Shown here: piece after piece, positions 55,637-64,000 of the stretch
Layout of the letters: each line of letters opens with the position of its first letter
Position numbering within the stretch: position 1 is the first letter of the stretch
NCBI GenBank assembly: GCA_023362775.1
Contig: JALMGJ010000002.1
Location: 59,436,414-59,500,413, forward strand
Length of the DNA stretch: 64,000 nt
Origin: Charina bottae
Lineage: Eukaryota > Chordata > Lepidosauria > Squamata > Charinaidae
Direction: 5' to 3'
Program-made: the position numbers and the translations under genes
The notes under the pieces: generated by a model
Seen by the model: the letters and a program-made list of their open reading frames with translations, nothing else
Told to the model about the DNA's origin: nothing
The model's database searches: none

Positions 55637-55747
55637 ATTTAAGGATTCCCTTACTAACTTTGCTCAGACTGAAGAAGCTCCTTGGATAAGGAGCGAAACG
55701 TTTCCACTGAGAAAATAGAAATCCAGTTGACATGATTCAAGCTACAG
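55637..55747 (+). repeat. 5' inverted arm of the Penelope element
   Basis: It is the reverse complement of 54637-54747. The hammerhead-like core lies here on the plus strand at 55669-55700, antisense to the element's coding strand. Confidence 0.93.
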
Positions 55748-55760
55748 ATCAATTTAAGCT

Positions 55761-57872
55761 GCAGCACCCAAGCATGAAGGAAAGCATTTCCGAGAGAAAT
55801 CAGCTGCCAGTCAGAGCACAGGACCCTCTAACTCAATATGCCAGTAGCTCCCAGATATTCCGGCAGATTCTGTCACAGCCCTACTTAGAAATGGCAGGGA
55901 TTGGATATGGAACCTACTGCTTAAATAGCTACAGTATATGCTTGGTTATCTCCTCCATTTTACTACTGATATAACATGCATTTGTGATGGCTTCTGCAGA
56001 CCTGACTCCATAGAATCCTCTATAATGTGCATAGGAGAAAAGATGTTCCTAACAATGGTATTGCAAAACAATTGATGATGTGATATTACTAATGAAGTAA
56101 AAAAAATGCAGCAGTTGCTTTCTCTGTCTCTTCTGTCATGTCCTGAAGTGTGAGCATTAGTCTTGAGCCTCACCCCTCCTGATTCTGCATTTTGTCACAT
56201 TGGTGTTTCTGTAACCTGCTTTGTTTTAATTTGTTCACATTTGTTAAAATAGTTGGACATCTAAGTTCTTAATTTTCATTTTTTCCCATTTTTCAGACCT
56301 GATGGTATCCAGCCCAAGTTAGAAATCTAGGTTTTTCAAGGAGTATAGAGAGATGTGGAACTTGGTTTAAAGATAGGGATCTACTGCTTCTAGTGACTTC
56401 TTGCTTGCCTTAAGCCCAATCTCTGTGCACTATTTAGCCATTTTCCTGCATTAGAATTATGGTGGTTCTTTCAACAGATAATAGATTTTGAACCACTCCA
56501 ATGCTGTTCATAAGATATTAAACTTGCATTTATATCTTGCTATACTTAAGTTATTGATGTTCTTGGTAGGTTTGAGAAATCTCATCTTAAGCCTTCTGTT
56601 ATTAAAACAGGACTTACATTAACTTGCCTTCTTCAGTTATTTGCCTGCCCTATGTTATCTTTTGAGGCTGCTTTTCTTCTCAATGTAGGAAAGAATAATT
56701 AATGTCAAAGAGAAAACAAAAGGCAAAAAGCTGCTGCCATATCAATGGCTCTTTTATAGAGAAACAAAAGACATCCATGCAGCATGTACTTGTAGTAATT
56801 GAACAATCTAGTGACATCTAGAGTACTTTATTAATGTAGCACCATATTAAGTTATAAATAATATGAACAAACTCAGTATCTACTGGAGGCATGGTAGTTA
56901 TTCATGTAATGAGGTTAGTATCAATGAATTGACTTCTCAGTGGTCTGGTTGTGCTGGTTTTGTCAGTGTTACGACACAAATTGGAATTTATGTCATAAGG
57001 GACTGTCAAAAGATGGGTAGAATTAAATGATCTGAGTAGATGTTCGTGAACCCCCATCCCTCCACACCAGCCCATGGTACTGGGAAAAATGATGTTGACA
57101 ACATTAAAAATAAACAGCGCTTGCATAAGTCATATGGGAGTGTCAGCATATGAAAATCAGATTACTTGTTTTGGAAGTCATTGCATCATTTATGTTGCTT
57201 GTGTAAGGACAGCAATTACCAGAAGCTGTATCTCAGGAGACTTCACACAACCCCAGGACACTAATATTATTCTTTGCAAGATTTCTGGAGCACTTTCCTT
57301 GGAGGAGACACTTTGTCTAACCAGCCTCGGCTGATGTTTCAGCTGACATAACTTAGGAACCTTGTGCCTAATCACATTAAGTTAATATGTCTGCTTATCT
57401 TCTCTTTTTACTATCAGAGAAGTGCTTCCTCTGTAGTTTTGGGAAAACTGAAGAAGAAATTCCTTAGCAAGAGATGCCATGGCTGATAAAACAGTTGATG
57501 AATGTGAATAATACTTTGTCGTTGTGAGACCATACTAGGCGCTCTCATTGTTTCTATTACATATTGTCAGCATTGTGATATTAAGTGTGATTGTTATATA
57601 CTTATTTATTAATATTTATTATTACAATTTAGAAATGTAAACTTAACATATCTATACATAGAGGGTTATTATTGTATTTTTCATAGTGATGGAATACCTA
57701 ATGTAGTCTCAAATAGGAATTTATTTCAGACATTTTTAAATGTTAATCATTAATAGTATTTAATATGCAGTAGGATATTTCTTCTCTGTTTTAAAATGTT
57801 TTTAAAATATTTAACATATTTATGGGGATTGTACTTCCTATACTTCAGCAATGTGTAGGCTGTTGAATGCAA
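55761..57872. other. unassigned AT-rich sequence
   Basis: No recognised repeat or gene in this stretch of about 2.1 kb. Confidence 0.55.
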
Positions 57873-57873
57873 G

Positions 57874-57958
57874 AGGAAGGAAGGAAGGAAGGAAGGAAGG
57901 AAGGAAGGAAGGAAGGAAGGAAGGAAGGAAGGAAGGAAGGAAGGAAGGAAGGAAGGAA
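57874..57958. repeat. (GGAA)n microsatellite, about 21 units
   Basis: It is a near-perfect tetranucleotide array. The Glu-Gly-Arg-Lys repeat it encodes in one frame is an artefact. GGAA arrays can bind ETS-family factors in vertebrates, but nothing here shows that use. Confidence 0.97.
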
Positions 57959-58618
57959 AATGGAAAATGGAAAATGTAGGACAGAAAATGAGAATTTAGG
58001 CTTTAGGAGGATACAAATGTTTGGACTGGCTCAGTTTCCACAAGTTTACATTGGGCCCTGTGAGTACAGCCTGGGCAGGATCAGGAGAAAAAAGAAAACC
58101 ATTCTGCTATTTATTCTGGACTGTAGTTTTTAGGAAATATTTTAAAGTTTTATCCCAATGATAATTCCAGTTTCTACTTGTTTATTTACTTCTGAAAGCC
58201 CCACGATAGAGACCAGACCACGAAACAGACTCCAGGGAAGTCCAACACTGCTTTTATTAAAATTGACTGTTATAACAGAATCTTGCAAGCCCGGTTGTGC
58301 TTACTCTCCCCCCACACACACTGCCAAATACTCCTGTGAATCTAAGGTGTCTGTTTGTCAGTCATTTCCTCCTCCCCTCAGATTGTTTTGGGCTTCAGTC
58401 ACACTTCCCACCTCCTCCCTTGGGAATAGATCTGGCTTCTCTCCATCATGGTCATCTTCTTTACTCTCTATATCACCTCCCCCATCAGCCTCAGTCCCCT
58501 CTCCTGTGTTTCCAGGAAACTCCAAGCCAGAGCCATGGAAACTAACTGCAGATGTGCCGCTCCCCTCCTCTCATTACTCTGGGAACAGATATGGCTTATC
58601 TCCATTAAGGTCATTTTC
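57959..58618. other. pyrimidine-rich unassigned sequence, possible LTR-like piece
   Basis: 58195-58620 is C/T-rich on the plus strand, with a minus-strand AATAAAAGCAGTG polyadenylation-like site at about 58255. A block of about 45 bp around TCTCCATCATGGTCATC at 58440 recurs near 58600 (imperfect duplication). It might be part of an LTR, but no second LTR or coding region was seen. Confidence 0.4.
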
Positions 58619-58632
58619 TTTACTCTCTATAA

Positions 58633-58966
58633 AAAGGTAAAGGTTCCCCCCGCACAGTTGTGCAGTCATGTCCGACTCTAGGGGCCGGTGATCATCTCCG
58701 TTTGTTAGCCGAAGAGCCAGCGTTGTCCGAAGATGCTTCCACGGTCATGTGGCCGCATGACGCGTGTGGAACGCTGTTACCTACCCACCGAAGTGGGACC
58801 TATTAATCTACTTGCATTTGCATGCTTTCGAATTGCTAAGTTGGCAAGAGCTGGAGCTAGTGCGGGAGCTCACTCTGCACACAGGACTAGGGATTTGAAC
58901 CTCCGAACTTAACAATCTTCTGATCGACAAGCCTGGCTTCTTACCCGCTGAGCCACCATGCCCCTT
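58633..58966 (-). mobile_element. Sauria-type tRNA-derived SINE
   Basis: 13-bp duplication TTACTCTCTATAA (approximately 58619-58632 and 58967-58979). The minus strand starts with GGGGCATGGTGGCTCAGCGG (A-box), has the B-box-like GGAGGTTCAAATCCC, and ends CTAGAGTCGGACATGACTG...GGAACCTTTACC. The match to the 23903 and 37272 copies is high. Confidence 0.92.
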
Positions 58967-59049
58967 TTACTCTCTATAAGTTCCTATAAATCAAAGTCAG
59001 ACATGCCTCCAAAGTGGTGGTGATGCACACAACTCTATTGCAATAGAAA

Positions 59050-59815
59050 TTAAATCATTATTCCTCTCTGTTCTGCATTGGTCAGATCATACCTGGAATA
59101 GTGTATCCTGTTCTGAACACTGTATTTTAGGAAGGACATTGATAAACTGAAATACACCCAGAAGAGAACAACCAAAATGATAATGGGCCCAGAAGGAAAA
59201 ATGTATGATAAATGGTTGGAGGCACTGGGTGTATTTAGTCTGAAGAAGAGAAGACTGCAAGGAGACATGTAAGCTATCTTTAAGTGATCTAAAGGGTTGT
59301 CACATAGAATATTACACAGAATTGTTGAAAGTTGTTGCAGAACATAGGATAAAAACAGTAAGTTTAAATCAAAAGGAAGTACATTTCAGCTGGACATCAG
59401 GAGAGATTCCCAATTGGCAAAAGATAATGGAACAGAGTAGAGGCAGTTTGGTGTAGTAGTTAAGGCATCAGGCTAGAAACCTGGAGACCGTCAGTTCTAG
59501 TCCCACTTTAGGCACAAAGCCAGCTGGGTGACCTTGGGCCACTCACTCACTCTCTAGGAAGCAGGCAAAGGCAAACCACTTCTGAAAAACCTTGCCAAGA
59601 AAACTGCAGGGATTTGCCCAGGCAGTCTCCGAGAATCAGACACGATTGAATGGATTAAAAAAAATGGAACAGAGTACTTAGGAGATGGTGGACTCAAGTT
59701 CCCTGGAGGTGTTTAAACAGAGGTTAGATGGCAGTCTTTGGGGAAAGTTGTCGTAATGGATTTCTGCACTGGGAAGTGGTTGGACAAGATTATCTCCAAG
59801 ATTCTTCCTAGGCCT
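59050..59815 (+). mobile_element. CR1-like LINE 3' region, split by a SINE
   Basis: The plus-strand frames contain FRKDIDKLKYTQKRTTKMI and KWLEALGVFSLKKRRLQGD, which match the C-terminal part of CR1-type RTs (ELLERVQRRATKMI and LGLFSLEKRRLRGDLI). After the SINE (59440-59662) the sequence continues to the end-like GGTTGGACAAGATTATCTCC and ATTCTTCC. It is a plausible CR1 3' end but eroded. Confidence 0.6.
59440..59662 (+). mobile_element. tRNA-derived SINE nested in the CR1-like element
   Basis: Perfect 14-bp duplication AATGGAACAGAGTA (59426-59439 and 59663-59676). The head is GAGGCAGTTTGGTGTAGTAG, A-box TAGTAGTTAAGGC, B-box CAGTTCTAGTCCC. The tail contains GAATCAGACACGATTGAATG, which resembles the 3' end of BovB and links its mobility to that LINE. 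It ends in an A-rich tract. Confidence 0.95.
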
Positions 59816-60954
59816 TTAAAAAAAATCTATACATTCTATATAATGGCATGAGAAGAAAGAAAACAGGTAAAAGGAAAGAGTAATTTCCCCCCTTTCATCT
59901 TCAGTGCAAGTGCCTCTACCTTTCTTATTGATTCCAGTTCTGCCTATTGTACATATTTTTTTCTGCAAAAAATGTGTGATAGCATAAATCTTTGGGGGAC
60001 ATAGAAACACGTATTACAGGCATATATCTGTATTTCATTAATAAAAATGGTATTTTCACAAATGTTACATGATTGGCTGTATTTCTGCAATACTGGTTCA
60101 GTGGGAAAGTAGTCTGTTTCTTGGGATGGTAGCGAAACAAAATCAGATGTTTGACTTTGGGATTTAGTATTTCCCATTGTGGAATATATTCCCTGTGGGT
60201 AAAAAAAAACATATTTGCTTCATTTCTATATCACATATGAGGTGACCTGGCCCTGCTAGAGAGTCTGCACCCTCAAGTTCCCAATTAAAAAAAAATATTT
60301 ATTTTCCTTCCGTTGAAATGCCGTTAAGTGACAACTCAGAGGCTGGGTGTGACACTTCATTCCTCCTGCAGTGATACCGTGACAGCTGTCGTGGGAAAGA
60401 AAAGTTTCAACAATTAAAATCCTTCCAAAGAAGAATTTTACAGCATAATGGGAATAACCTCTGGGGAAATGCTGGGCCACCATGTATTTTGAAGACCATT
60501 ATTATCTATGTTTAAAGAAATTCATCTTAATTTAAATTTCCTATTATAGTGGTATTATAATAATTTTGTTAGAAATGTCACCAAAATATTCATTGCTTTG
60601 TTATATAGATTTCAGTGTGGCTGTATTTTGTATGTTGATGCTTGTGAGTTGGAAATGATGAAAAGTTATATTATTATGTTATATTAGTAAACCATGATTT
60701 AGAAACTGTAACAGCAGGGCTCAGCTAACCCACTAAGCTCCACATCAGCAAACTACATTATGGCTTCACAGGTTGTCTTAACTCAGCCATTGTATAATAC
60801 CTGTGTTTAGGTCAGATCAGATAAGGATTGATTTGAACTTGTCCTGAGCCTTGTATCCATATGATCAAAACAAGTCCAAGCCTACAATTCTTTTTCATCT
60901 GAGCATCCAACGCCTTGGGACAATGAGGGCAGAATGGATCTTTCAGAGCAATGT
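59816..60954. other. unassigned sequence
   Basis: No supported element or gene was recognised. Confidence 0.5.
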
Positions 60955-61020
60955 TGCTGGCTGGGGAATTCTGGGAGTTGAAGTCCACACATCTTAAAGT
61001 TGCCAAGGTTGAGAAACACT
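60955..61020. mobile_element. short fragment of a common vertebrate hAT-type MITE
   Basis: The sequence CTGGGGAATTCTGGGAGTTG followed by AAGTCCACACATCTTAAAG and TTGCCAAGGTTGAGAAACAC is a widespread short repeat in amniotes. Its end TGAGAAACACT is the complement of the CAGTGTTTCTCAACC hAT-type terminus. No duplication or second terminus is evident. Confidence 0.6.
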
Positions 61021-61446
61021 CTTTTAGAGCATCTTTTAGAGCTCTGACAAATGACAGCCCAGGGTTGTTGAGTTCTAGTTTTCTGAGATGCATCACATGG
61101 ATGATGATGGATTTGCATTTTGGATTTGAGGAAGAAATGAAACTAGTGCTTTCCTTTTTTTTTTTGTTCAGTGTGGTAGGTTGGAGGTGGGAGAGTTTCA
61201 TAGAGTTTAACTGCACAGTTTTGTAACTTTATCACACGTGTTTCTTGGTCTTTTCATAATTAGGTAGACAGCATTCCCTTTTTAAAGATGAATTGTAGAT
61301 TTGATGTTACATGGGTTAGGAAATCAGTTTCTATCTTTTCCTCTCTTGCACAAATGCAAACTCTTGTTATGCTGTCTATTCGTGCCCTCTGTATTTTCTA
61401 CTTAATTTTGGTTAAAATTGTGAGTTATTTTTAAACGTCTGTGCTA
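61021..61446. other. unassigned sequence
   Basis: No supported feature; a (T)n run lies at 61152-61163. Confidence 0.5.
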
Positions 61447-61507
61447 TTTATTTATTTATTTATTTATTTATTATTTAAATTTATCCCCACCCATCTCCCC
61501 GAATAAG
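61447..61507 (-). mobile_element. L2 3'-tip
   Basis: A (TTTA)n stretch followed by TTATCCCCACCCATCTCCCC is the complement of the L2 3' end. Only the tip is present. Confidence 0.55.
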
Positions 61508-61699
61508 CAAATTTACTATTTGCTAGTAAATAAGTTGATTCATCATTAAGTTGATGTTCTTAATATTTTATTTTTCTTGTAAGTTCTAGTTTTTTATAAA
61601 CTTTGTTATTTGTGTATCATGTAGGGGAAGAAACCACATTCTTGTTATGCTTGCAGAATATTATCCCAGCAAACGCAATACTCCCCGTGTTTCACGGGA

Positions 61700-63885
61700 G
61701 AGTTAAGGGTTCTGAAGAGGATTAAGAGACGCCTAGAGCGCCGCTGGAGGAAGACAAAAGACCGAATCCGACCGAACACAGGCTAGAGCCGCTGTTAAGG
61801 CTTACCTTGTGGCGGTAAGAGCGGCGAAACGTCAATATTTCTCCGCTCTTATTGCATCTGCGGAGAGCCGCCCGGCGACCCTGTTTAAGATTACCTGATC
61901 CCTTTTAGGGAAAGGGGAGTTAGAAGTTCACCTACAGGGTCGAGCCGAGGAATTTTCTAGGCATCTCCAGGATAAAATCGCTCGGATCTGCTCCAAGCTG
62001 GACTCTCAGCGTAAGGCAGAGTCTGGGGAGACACCCAGGGAACGTACTCACCTTATTATCTGGGAGCAGTTTGACCTGTTGGTCCTGAGGAAGTGGACAG
62101 AGTCCTCCGGACTGTGAATGCCACCACCTGCCAATTAGATCCTTGTCCCTCCTGGCTGGTGAAAGCAGCCTGGGAGGTGACTTATGGTTGGGTCCAAGCG
62201 ATGGTAAATACATCCTTGAGAGAGGGGGTGTTTCCGGCAGCTTTTAAAGAAGCGCTGGTGCACCCCCTCAAGAAGCTATCGCTGGACCCCACTATCCTGG
62301 ATAATTTTTGTCCAGTCTCCCACCTCCCCTTTTTGGGGAAGTTGGTTGAGAAGGTGGTGGCGTTGCAGCTCCAGAGGATTCTGGATGAAATGGATTATCT
62401 GGACCCCTTTCAGTCAGGTTGCAGGCCGGGTCATGGGACGGAAACTGCATTAGTCATGCTTATGGATGATCTTTGGCGGGAGCGAGATGGAGGCAGTGCA
62501 TCCATTCTCGCTCTTCTTGACCTCTCAGTGGCGTTCGATACCGTTGACCATGGTATCCTTCTGGGACAGCTCAGGGAGTTGGGGGTGGGCGTCGTAGTTT
62601 TGCGCTGGTTCACCTCCTTCCTCCAGGGCCAATCCCAGTCGGTGTTAATAGGGAGCGAGAGATCCAACCCATGGGCCCTTCTTTTTGGGGTGCCACAGGG
62701 CTCGGTACTCTCACCGCTCCTTTTTAGCATCTACATGAAACTGCTGGGTGAGATCATCCGTCACCACGGGCTGAAGTATCATCAATATGCCGATGATACC
62801 CAGTTATACATCTCCATCCTGGGTGAAGTAAATGATGCAGTGACCACCCTGTCCATGTGCCTGGGGGCTGTAGGGGTCTGGATGGGGGAAAAACAGGCTT
62901 CAGCTGAACCCTGGTAAGATGGAGTGGCTGTGGATTAATGGCCCCTCAGTCTCTGGGAATTTGTCATCTTGAGCTCTGGATGGGGTTGCACTACCCCAGA
63001 CAGACCTGGTGCATAACTTGGGGGTCCTCCTGGACTCACGACTCCTGCTCGAAGAGCAGGTGGCAGTTGTGGCCAGGAGGGCCTTTGATCAACTTCATGT
63101 TGTGCGCCAGTTACGCCCTTTCCTGGACCAAGAGGCCCTTCGAACGGTCACTCATGCCCTGGTTGTCTCCCATATAGATTACTGTAATGCACTCTACATG
63201 GGGCTACCCTTGAAGAATATCTGGAAGCTACAGATGGTACAGAATGCGGCCGCGCGGGCAGTTTTAAGTGCACCAAGATCGACACATATAACACCTCTGC
63301 TCCGTGAGCTGCATTGGGTGCTAGTTTGCTTCCGGGTCCAATTCAAGGTGTTGGTCATTACCTTTAAAGCCCTACATGGCATGCACCCAGGTATTCTGAG
63401 GGACCGCCTCATCCCCATTACAATGTCCCGTCCTACCCGATCTTGCAGAGAGGGCATTCTGCAGACCCCCTCTATGAAAGAATTTCATCTAGCGGCGTCT
63501 CGGAGGTGAGCCTACTCTCCAGTGGCACCTGCCCTATGGAACATCCTTCCCTCAGAGATAAGACAGACCCGTTCACTCCTGGACTTCAGAAAAAAATTTA
63601 AAACCTGGCTCTCTGATCTCGCCTGGGGCAAGAGGGAAAGTGGTCAAGCTTGCGGATGGCTGATTTTTTAGAGCCGCCCCAAATATTTTAAATATGTTCA
63701 GCGTCACTACGAACCACCTGCCACTTGGTTTTAATTTAAATTTATATTTATTGTATTTGTATTTTATTGTGTTTTTACTGTATTTTAGTTATATTGTTAT
63801 GTCTGTGAACCGCCCAGAGTCCCTCCTTGAGGGGGATATGGGCGGTCATAGAAATTAAATAAATAAATAAATAAAATAAAATATT
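61700..63885 (+). mobile_element. L2 LINE, well preserved 3' two-thirds
   Basis: It starts in the endonuclease-RT linker at about 61700, runs through the full RT and C-terminal region, and reaches an L2 3' end (TGTGAACCGCCCAGAGTCC, GGGGGATATGGGCGGTCATA) with an (AAAT)n tail at 63857-63885. It is the best L2 copy in the window and the reference for the smaller pieces. The APE domain is missing. Its linker is the same segment found on the minus strand at 39000-39400. Confidence 0.92.
62080..63660 (+). pseudogene. L2 reverse transcriptase, frameshifted
   Basis: The frame 62093-62917 has SWLVKAAWEVTYGWVQAMVN, HPLKKLSLDPTILDNFCPVS (motif 1), FQSGCRPGHGTETALVMLMD, LDLSVAFDTVDHGILLGQL (motif A), FGVPQGSVLSPLLFSIYMK (motif B) and YHQYADDTQLYISIL (motif C, about 62784-62804; catalytic DD intact). 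A single-base shift after GVWMGEK near 62890 moves the remainder, LQLNPGK onward, to another frame. 63009-63509 then continues with LGVLLDSRLLLEEQVAVVAR and HIDYCNALYMGLPL. A stop follows at about 63507. An upstream shift lies near 62080. Confidence 0.92.
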
Positions 63886-64000
63886 CTTTAATCCATAAAA
63901 CTTTGTTCCAGAGTCAGAAATATATACGGTTACTAACAAACTGCTGTGTCTTCCTTTCTTTTCCTTCATAGTTGATACTTAAAATGGATTGTCTGAAGGT

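Larger units (their letters stand above)
54605..55747 (-). mobile_element. Penelope-like element with inverted terminal repeats
   Basis: A perfect 13-bp duplication, ATCAATTTAAGCT, flanks the insertion (54592-54604 and 55748-55760). Read on the minus strand it starts with a 111-bp segment (55747-55637) that is the inverted copy of its own 3' region (54637-54747), then the coding part, then the 3' terminal repeat extended by 32 bp. Penelope elements often carry such an inverted, partial terminal repeat at the 5' end, from template switching during insertion. The RT core is gone and only the end of RT plus the endonuclease remains. It is a different family from the copies at 653 and 9311. Confidence 0.93.

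Noticed and set aside
57867..58133. Plus-strand frame with Glu-Gly-Arg-Lys repeats
   Set aside because: It is a translation of the (GGAA)n array.
58195..58620. Possible solo LTR
   Set aside because: It has a polyadenylation-like site and duplicated blocks, but no TG...CA boundaries with a matching 4-6 bp duplication could be defined.
1..64000. CRISPR arrays, bacterial operons, phage or provirus
   Set aside because: All regular short repeats are microsatellites or transposon tails. No spacer pattern, no operon-like coding density, and no retroviral gene was seen.

Overview
The window looks like a stretch of vertebrate nuclear DNA, most probably from a squamate reptile (lizard or snake). The evidence is the repeat set: a nearly intact BovB (RTE) LINE, several tRNA-derived SINEs of the Sauria-SINE type, L2, L1 and probable CR1 LINEs, Penelope-like elements with a GIY-YIG domain, an R4/Dong-like LINE with a restriction-like endonuclease, and many non-autonomous hAT and mariner-type DNA transposons. 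The background is AT-rich. I could not recognise a host protein-coding exon, a tRNA or rRNA gene, a CRISPR array or a provirus. The window is best read as intergenic or intronic DNA, and every coding region I can identify is transposon-derived and broken.

Layout. 0-6 kb: hAT MITE, 5'-truncated Penelope element, second hAT MITE, decayed reverse-transcriptase remnant, SINE with an L2-like tail. 6-13.4 kb: 5'-truncated L1 (16-bp target duplication), Penelope end fragment, SINE fused to an L2 tail, L2 3' end, and a GC-rich hAT element carrying a palindrome of about 430 bp. 14.5-17.7 kb: near full-length BovB on the minus strand, with only two stop codons in an otherwise open frame of about 1,000 codons. 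18-26 kb: one hAT MITE, one SINE, one very old LINE, and about 5.4 kb of unassigned sequence. 26.9-30.6 kb: two hAT MITEs (one inside a SINE) and an R4-like LINE that itself holds an L2 tip and a mariner-like MITE. 32.6-40.8 kb: an L1 derivative with a different LINE nested in it, L2 pieces, SINEs, and an L2/RTE junction. 41-52 kb: mostly unassigned sequence with simple repeats. 52-64 kb: an L2 copy lacking its RT core, a SINE, a Penelope element with exact 111-bp inverted terminal repeats, a SINE inside a probable CR1 remnant, and a relatively well preserved L2 running to the end.

Target-site duplications could be read directly for many insertions, which gives relative ages: the R4-like element predates its mariner and L2 insertions, the L1 derivative predates the LINE inside it, the probable CR1 predates its SINE, and the SINE at 27.4 kb predates the hAT inside it. 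The most interesting signals are hammerhead-ribozyme-like cores in the Penelope ends, the near-intact BovB, the SINE/L2 composite unit, and the large palindrome inside a hAT element. I do not see evidence for a new defence or metabolic system.
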